The position numbers and the translations under genes are program-made. The notes beneath the pieces were generated by a model that saw only the letters and a list, made by a program, of their open reading frames with translations, did not search any database and had not been told where the DNA came from. Source: Sphingomonas sp. BK345 (GTDB lineage: Bacteria; Pseudomonadota; Alphaproteobacteria; Sphingomonadales; Sphingomonadaceae). Taken from it: a DNA stretch of 36,550 nucleotides. Below are positions 32,242-36,550 of this stretch, piece by piece. Location: the NCBI RefSeq assembly GCF_014193845.1, contig NZ_JACHZX010000012.1:1-36550 (forward strand). The letters are read 5' to 3'. Each line of letters begins with the position of its first letter. Position 1 is the first letter of the stretch.

Positions 32242-32964
32242 TCAGTACATATGCTGGCCGCCGTTGATGCTCAGCGTCGAGCCGGTGACGAAGCCGGCCT
32301 CCTCCGAGCACAGGAAGGCGACGCCGCGCGCGATCTCCTGCGCCTGACCGAGCCGGCCCACCGGGATCTTGGCGACGATCTTCTCCAGCACTTCGCCCGG
32401 CACCGCGGCGACCATGTCGGTATCGATATAGCCCGGCGCGATCGCGTTGACGGTGACGCCGGCGCGCGCGCCCTCCTGCGACAGCGCCTTGGTAAAGCCG
32501 TGGATGCCGCTCTTCGCCGCGGCGTAGTTCACCTGGCCGTACTGCCCGGCCTGGCCGTTGATCGAGCCGATGTTGACGATCCGCCCCCACTTACGCTCGC
32601 GCATGCCGGGGAACACCGCCTTGGCCATGTTGAAACAGCCGCCCAGGTTGGTGTCCATGACCTCCTTCCACATCTGGTAGGTCATCTTCAGGATCGTGCC
32701 GTCGCGCGTGATCCCGGCGTTGTTGACCAGCACGTCGACGGGGCCGAGCTCGGCCGCGACCGTGGCGCAGCCATCCTGGCAGGCGTCATAGTCGGCGACG
32801 TCCCACTTGTACGCGGCGATGCCGGTGCGCGCGGTGAAGTCGCGCGCGCGCTCGTCGTTGCCGGCGTAATTCGCGGCGACGGTCATGCCGAGGTCGCGTA
32901 GCGCCACGCTGATCGCCTCGCCGATGCCCCGCGTCCCGCCGGTGACGATCGCGACCCTTGCCAT
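32242..32964 (-). CDS. phaB: Acetoacetyl-CoA reductase
   Basis: 240-residue NADPH-dependent short-chain dehydrogenase that reduces acetoacetyl-CoA to (R)-3-hydroxybutyryl-CoA for polyhydroxyalkanoate synthesis. The cofactor motif TGGTRGIG is at residues 8-15, NNAG at 81-84, and the catalytic residues are S134, Y147 and K151. The PhaB-specific stretches GSINGQAGQYGQVNYAAAKSG and STLSINGGQHMY are present. GGGAGAGG precedes the ATG at 32964. The usual partners phaA and phaC are not in the window; the gene follows hemH after 30 bases. Confidence 0.94.
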   Translation of the reverse strand: MARVAIVTGGTRGIGEAISVALRDLGMTVAANYAGNDERARDFTARTGIAAYKWDVADYDACQDGCATVAAELGPVDVLVNNAGITRDGTILKMTYQMWKEVMDTNLGGCFNMAKAVFPGMRERKWGRIVNIGSINGQAGQYGQVNYAAAKSGIHGFTKALSQEGARAGVTVNAIAPGYIDTDMVAAVPGEVLEKIVAKIPVGRLGQAQEIARGVAFLCSEEAGFVTGSTLSINGGQHMY

Positions 32965-32994
32965 GCCTGCCTCTCCCTTAACCTTGGTGAGAGG

Positions 32995-34014
32995 CTAGCC
33001 GCGCGCCACCCAGCCTTCAAGCTCGCGCGACAGGATGGTGCGCAGCATGTCGACGCCCTGGGCTGAGTCGTTGAGGCAGGGCAGATAGGCGAAATGCGTG
33101 CCGCCGGCGCCGAGGAAGCTCTCGCGCCCGCGGATCGCCAGCTCCTCCAGCGTCTCCAGGCAGTCGGCGGAGAAGCCCGGCGCCACCACCGCGACCTTGC
33201 GGACCCCCTGCGCCGGCATCGCCTCCAGCGTCGTGTCGGTGGCCGGGCCGAGCCACTTGGCGCTGCCGAAGCGCGACTGGAACGCCACCGTCAGCGGCCG
33301 GCCAGCGAGCCGCTCGCGCAGCGCCTCGCCGAGCAGCCGCGCGGTCTTCTGGCAGTGGCAGTGATAAGGGTCGCCGCGCTCCAGCGTCCGCTGCGGCATG
33401 CCGTGGAAGCTGGCGATCAGCGCGTCGGGTGCGAAGTCGAGCGCGTCCAGCTGCTCGCCGACGCGCGCCGCCAGCGCCGCGATATAGGCGGGATCGTCGT
33501 GATAGGGCGGCAAGGTGCGGATCGCAGGCTGCCAGCGCCACTGCGCCAGCGCGGCGAAAGCCTTGTCGTTCGCGGTCGCGGTCGTCGCGGCGCAATATTG
33601 CGGGTAGAGCGGCGCGAGCAGGATGCGCTCACACCCCGCCGCCTTCATCGCTGCCAGCCGGTCGGCGATCGCCGGGTTGCCGTAACGCATCGCCCAGTCG
33701 ACCAGCACGCCGTCGCCGAACGCGTCCTTCAGCGCCGCGGCCTGCGCGCGCGTCACTGCGGCGAGCGGCGAGCCCGCCTCGCTCCACACCTGCCGATAGG
33801 CGTGCGCCGACTTCTTCGGCCGCGTCGTCAGCACGATGCCGCGCAGGATCGGCTGCCACGCGATCCGGGGCAGCTCGACCACGCGCCGGTCCGACAGGAA
33901 CTCGGCGAGGTAGCGACGCACCGCGCGCGTGTCGGCGGAATCGGGCGTACCGAGGTTGATCAGCAGCACGCCGACGCGCGGCGCCGGGATCGTCGGATGG
34001 TCAGCGGGCAGCAT
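32995..34014 (-). CDS. hemH: Ferrochelatase
   Basis: 339-residue enzyme inserting Fe2+ into protoporphyrin IX, the last step of heme synthesis. It begins GVLLINLGTPDSADTRAVRRYL, has the active-site histidine H204 in ASFHGMP, the GDPYHCHCQKT motif, and E287 in the conserved GFSADCLETLEEL. The ATG at 34014 directly follows the IorB-like stop, and AGGAG lies seven bases upstream, inside the end of that gene. The length is normal for proteobacterial enzymes. Confidence 0.96.
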   Translation of the reverse strand: MLPADHPTIPAPRVGVLLINLGTPDSADTRAVRRYLAEFLSDRRVVELPRIAWQPILRGIVLTTRPKKSAHAYRQVWSEAGSPLAAVTRAQAAALKDAFGDGVLVDWAMRYGNPAIADRLAAMKAAGCERILLAPLYPQYCAATTATANDKAFAALAQWRWQPAIRTLPPYHDDPAYIAALAARVGEQLDALDFAPDALIASFHGMPQRTLERGDPYHCHCQKTARLLGEALRERLAGRPLTVAFQSRFGSAKWLGPATDTTLEAMPAQGVRKVAVVAPGFSADCLETLEELAIRGRESFLGAGGTHFAYLPCLNDSAQGVDMLRTILSRELEGWVARG

Positions 34015-36231
34015 CTACGAACTCCTGAGCGGCAGCACGCGCCGCCGCGTGCCGGCGGCAGCGAACAGCGCATTGGCGACGGCGGGGGCGACCGCGGGCA
34101 CGCCGAGATCGCTGATCCCACCGCAATCCGCGCCGCTGGCGATCAGTTCCACGCTGATCTCGGGTGCGGTGGCGAGCGTCGGCAGGTCGAGCGCGCCGAG
34201 GTGGCGGACCGTGGCGAGGTCGTCCTTGTATCCTGCCGCCGTACCGGTCGCCGCGGCGACGCCGAACACCAGCCCGCCCTCGATCTGCTGGCGCACCACG
34301 TCGGGGTTGATCGCGCGCCCAGCATCCACTGCGGCGACCAGCCGGCTGACGCGCGCCGCGCCGCCCTCCCCCACCTCGGCCTCGGCGAGCACCGCGATCG
34401 CGCTGCCCGCCATGCGGTGGCAGGCGATCCCCTGCCCGCTGCCCGGCACCCCGCCCGACCAGCCGCCGAGCTCGGCCGCGGTGGTGAGGCAGCGCGCCAG
34501 CCGCGCGTCACCGCCGAGCAGCCCGACGCGATAGGACATCGGCTCGCTCCCCGCGGCGCGCGCCAGCTCGTCGACGAAGCATTCGGTGAAGAAGGCGGTG
34601 TAGCCGTCGGCGCCGCCGCGCAGGTGGCCGGTCGCCAGGTCGAGCGCGACCGGGTGATGGTCGACCGCGAGCGCCGGCAGTCGGTAAGGCGGCACCGCGC
34701 CCGCGGTGGCGTAGCGGTCGGTACCCGCGGGCAGTGCGGCGGCGAGCCGGCGCAGCGGGTCGCCCGCGAGCAGCCGCTCTCCCAGCGCGCGCCCGGTCGG
34801 CGGCGCGGCGATCGCGGCGTGCCACGCCAGGATCGTGCCGCGCGGGCCGAGCCGCGCGCGCATCCGCGCCTTGGCGGGCGCGCGGACACGGTCCTGCAGC
34901 AGCGCCTCGCCGCGCGACCAGCAGAGCTGCACCGGCCGCCGCAGCGCGCGCGCGAGCACCGCCGCCTGCGCCGCGACGTCATGCTCCAGCGCGGCGCCGA
35001 ACGAGCCGCCGACCTGCATCGCGTGCACGATCACGTCGCGCTCGGACAGCTGGACCGCGGCGGCCGCGGCGGCGCGCGCGAGCGTCGGCGCCTGGGTGGC
35101 GAGCCACAGCTCGAGCCGCCCGTCGCGCCAGTGCGCCGTGGCGGCGGGAGTCTCCAGCGCGGCGTGGAGCGCGGGGCGGACGCTATACTCGGCCGCGATC
35201 ACCCCCGCGCCGCGCAGCGCCGCGGCGGCGTCGCCGATGCGGGCGACCGGCTCACCGGCGCGATTGAGCGCGGCGTCGAGCGCGCGTTCGATCGCCGCGT
35301 CGTCGACCATCGCGCCACCGCGCGTGAAGCGCGGCGCCAGCGCGGCGACACCCTGGTTGGCCGACCACCAATTGTTCGCCACCGCGGCGACCCAGTGATC
35401 GGTTGTCACTACCGAGAGCAGGCCGCGCACGCGCTCGGCCGCTGCTTTGTCGCACGAGAGCAGCCGCGCGCCGGGCTGCGGCCCCTGGCGGATGCTGGCA
35501 AAGACCATGTCGGGCAGGCGCACGTCGGCGACGAAATTCGACGAACCGTCGACCTTGGCGGGCGAGTCGAGCCGCGGCAGCGACTCGCCGCTCAGCCGTC
35601 CCTCGTCGCCGAGCCGCAGCGGCAGCTCGTCGGGGACTCGCCCGCCCGCCGCCGCCTCGGCCAGCTCGGCGAAGCGGAGGCGCCGGTCGCCGAGCGTGAC
35701 GAATCCGGCGCGCGTGTCGCACTGCTGCCAGTCGGCGTCCCAGCGCTCGGCCGCAGCCTGGCACAGCAGCAGGCGCGCCGCCGCCCCGGCCTCGCGCAGC
35801 GGCTGCTCGAAGCGGCGCACCGAGCTGGAGCCGGCGGTGACCAGCAGCGAGTCGCGCGTCCAGAGCTCGTCGCGCACCCGCTCGGGCACGTGCGTCGCGG
35901 CATCGGTGAACAGCTTGGCGGCGCCGAGCGGGTTGGCATAGGGCGGCGCGAGCGGCGCGGCCTCGACGCCGATGGTGCGCCAGTCGGCGCCGAGCTCGTC
36001 GGCGACGATCTGGGCGAGCGTGGTGTAGACGCCCTGGCCGTGCTCGCATTGCGGGACCGCGACGATCACCTGACCGTCGCGCGCGATCTTGAGGAAGGCG
36101 CCGAACGCGGCCTCGCCTGGCGCGGTCGGCAGCGCGGCGCCATAATGGCGCGGCCACACCGCCCAGGCGACCACCAGCCCGACGCCGGCTCCCCCGGAGA
36201 TAAGCAGCTTGCGTCGGGTCAGCGCGGCCAT
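34015..36231 (-). CDS. IorB-like molybdenum hydroxylase large subunit (altered catalytic motif)
   Basis: 738-residue member of the xanthine-oxidase superfamily, closest in layout to the isoquinoline 1-oxidoreductase beta subunit. It has a twin-arginine-like leader (TRRKLLISGG), so export to the periplasm is likely. It contains CEHGQGVYTTLAQIVADELGADW and MQVGGSFGAALEHDVAAQAAV, the molybdopterin-binding segments. The C-terminal block usually containing G.GE (catalytic glutamate) reads GGISDLGVPAVAPAVANALF, with Asp at residue 708. The ATG at 36231 lacks a good ribosome binding site, and an earlier start (36315) would add a poor leader. No partner [2Fe-2S] subunit is visible in the window. hemH begins at the next base. 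Confidence 0.86.
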   Translation of the reverse strand: MAALTRRKLLISGGAGVGLVVAWAVWPRHYGAALPTAPGEAAFGAFLKIARDGQVIVAVPQCEHGQGVYTTLAQIVADELGADWRTIGVEAAPLAPPYANPLGAAKLFTDAATHVPERVRDELWTRDSLLVTAGSSSVRRFEQPLREAGAAARLLLCQAAAERWDADWQQCDTRAGFVTLGDRRLRFAELAEAAAGGRVPDELPLRLGDEGRLSGESLPRLDSPAKVDGSSNFVADVRLPDMVFASIRQGPQPGARLLSCDKAAAERVRGLLSVVTTDHWVAAVANNWWSANQGVAALAPRFTRGGAMVDDAAIERALDAALNRAGEPVARIGDAAAALRGAGVIAAEYSVRPALHAALETPAATAHWRDGRLELWLATQAPTLARAAAAAAVQLSERDVIVHAMQVGGSFGAALEHDVAAQAAVLARALRRPVQLCWSRGEALLQDRVRAPAKARMRARLGPRGTILAWHAAIAAPPTGRALGERLLAGDPLRRLAAALPAGTDRYATAGAVPPYRLPALAVDHHPVALDLATGHLRGGADGYTAFFTECFVDELARAAGSEPMSYRVGLLGGDARLARCLTTAAELGGWSGGVPGSGQGIACHRMAGSAIAVLAEAEVGEGGAARVSRLVAAVDAGRAINPDVVRQQIEGGLVFGVAAATGTAAGYKDDLATVRHLGALDLPTLATAPEISVELIASGADCGGISDLGVPAVAPAVANALFAAAGTRRRVLPLRSS

Positions 36232-36550
36232 GCGGCGGGGGTAGCCGGGCGGCGCACGAGGGGGAAGCGCGAAAGCTCGTTCAGGGTGATCGGGTGAGGG
36301 GCGGACACGCCGCACTCCCTCCGGGCTTACGCGGAAGCGCGAAGGGGCGGAGGCGCAGAGAGATCGCTCGCCCCGCGCGCGGTCCCGTGAGTTGGCGCGG
36401 CGCCCTCACCTCCTGGCGTCATCCTGAGCTCGTCTCAGGATCCACTGTACCGCAGGCGCCACGGCCATCGGGTACGCGGCACGGTGGATCCTGAGACAAG
36501 CTCAGGATGACGCTAGTGGCGGATGGTGGTGCCAGCCGACACGCACGGCA
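36232..36550. other. Upstream region of the IorB-like gene; repeat only
   Basis: No gene is evident on either strand. The right part is occupied by element C (36418-36511). A short open frame on the plus strand at 36294-36494 runs across the repeat and has no coding character. Promoters for the reverse-strand cluster should lie here but are not clear. Confidence 0.5.
36418..36511. repeat. MITE/BIME-like element C (94 bp)
   Basis: The best-preserved copy. Its first 25 bases from ATCCTGAGC to GGATCCAC and its last 25 read inverted are the same but for one base. Pairing can be extended, imperfectly, to about 38 bases per end. It starts GTCAT and ends ATGAC like A and B, and the centre has CGGCACGGTGGATCC. 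Confidence 0.82.

Noticed and set aside
33094..36297. A 1067-residue open frame on the plus strand opposite hemH and the IorB-like gene
   Set aside because: It is the antisense shadow of GC-rich codons and has a composition dominated by Arg, Ala, Gly and His; both genes on the other strand are firmly identified.

Overview
The window is GC-rich throughout and reads like the chromosome of an alphaproteobacterium of the Sphingomonas type. The grounds are a large TonB-dependent receptor, a flavin-dependent halogenase, a NodT-type efflux lipoprotein, sphingomonad-like dehydrogenases and esterases, and two sites matching the alphaproteobacterial general stress promoter (GGAAC-N16/17-CGTT). Genus is inferred from protein character only. 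I see no phage, insertion sequence with transposase, integrase or CRISPR array. The mobile-looking parts are small palindromic repeats.

Left part (1-12.3 kb): a TonB-dependent receptor overlaps a DUF218/YdcF-like exported protein. An exported alpha/beta hydrolase on the other strand and a tryptophan-halogenase-like flavoenzyme follow. Next come a VapBC-type toxin-antitoxin pair, a CPA2 cation/proton antiporter, an unrecognised membrane protein, an FMN-dependent 2-hydroxyacid oxidase/dehydrogenase, and a divergent fumarylacetoacetate-hydrolase-family enzyme.

Middle (12.5-24.9 kb): a carboxylesterase and a ThuA-domain protein form an exported pair. A stress-like cluster follows: a 53-residue ORF not previously obvious, translationally coupled to a GAF protein; a small acidic protein; a hemerythrin protein; and a zinc alcohol dehydrogenase with an unknown membrane-tethered partner. 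The hemerythrin and dehydrogenase genes are divergent, and each has its own EcfG-type promoter in the shared gap. Then come a TetR regulator, a GNAT acetyltransferase, the rplU-rpmA operon with a clear terminator, hspQ, tRNA-Ser(CGA), an S41-like peptidase and a Tat-exported phospholipase C.

Right part (25-36.5 kb): a tripartite RND efflux system (permease, adaptor, outer-membrane lipoprotein) is divergent from a LysR regulator. After it comes a reverse-strand cluster of an IorB-like molybdenum hydroxylase subunit, ferrochelatase and acetoacetyl-CoA reductase.

Two repeat families run through the intergenic gaps. One is a ~90-94 bp element with long imperfect terminal inverted repeats, present in three copies (MITE- or BIME-like). 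The other is a 20-bp palindrome with a 9-2-9 layout, in five copies whose arms co-vary, four of them between convergent genes. The points most worth a second look are the paired stress promoters, these repeats, the 5' end of the efflux lipoprotein gene (a probable one-base frameshift beside a repeat), and the altered catalytic motif of the IorB-like protein.
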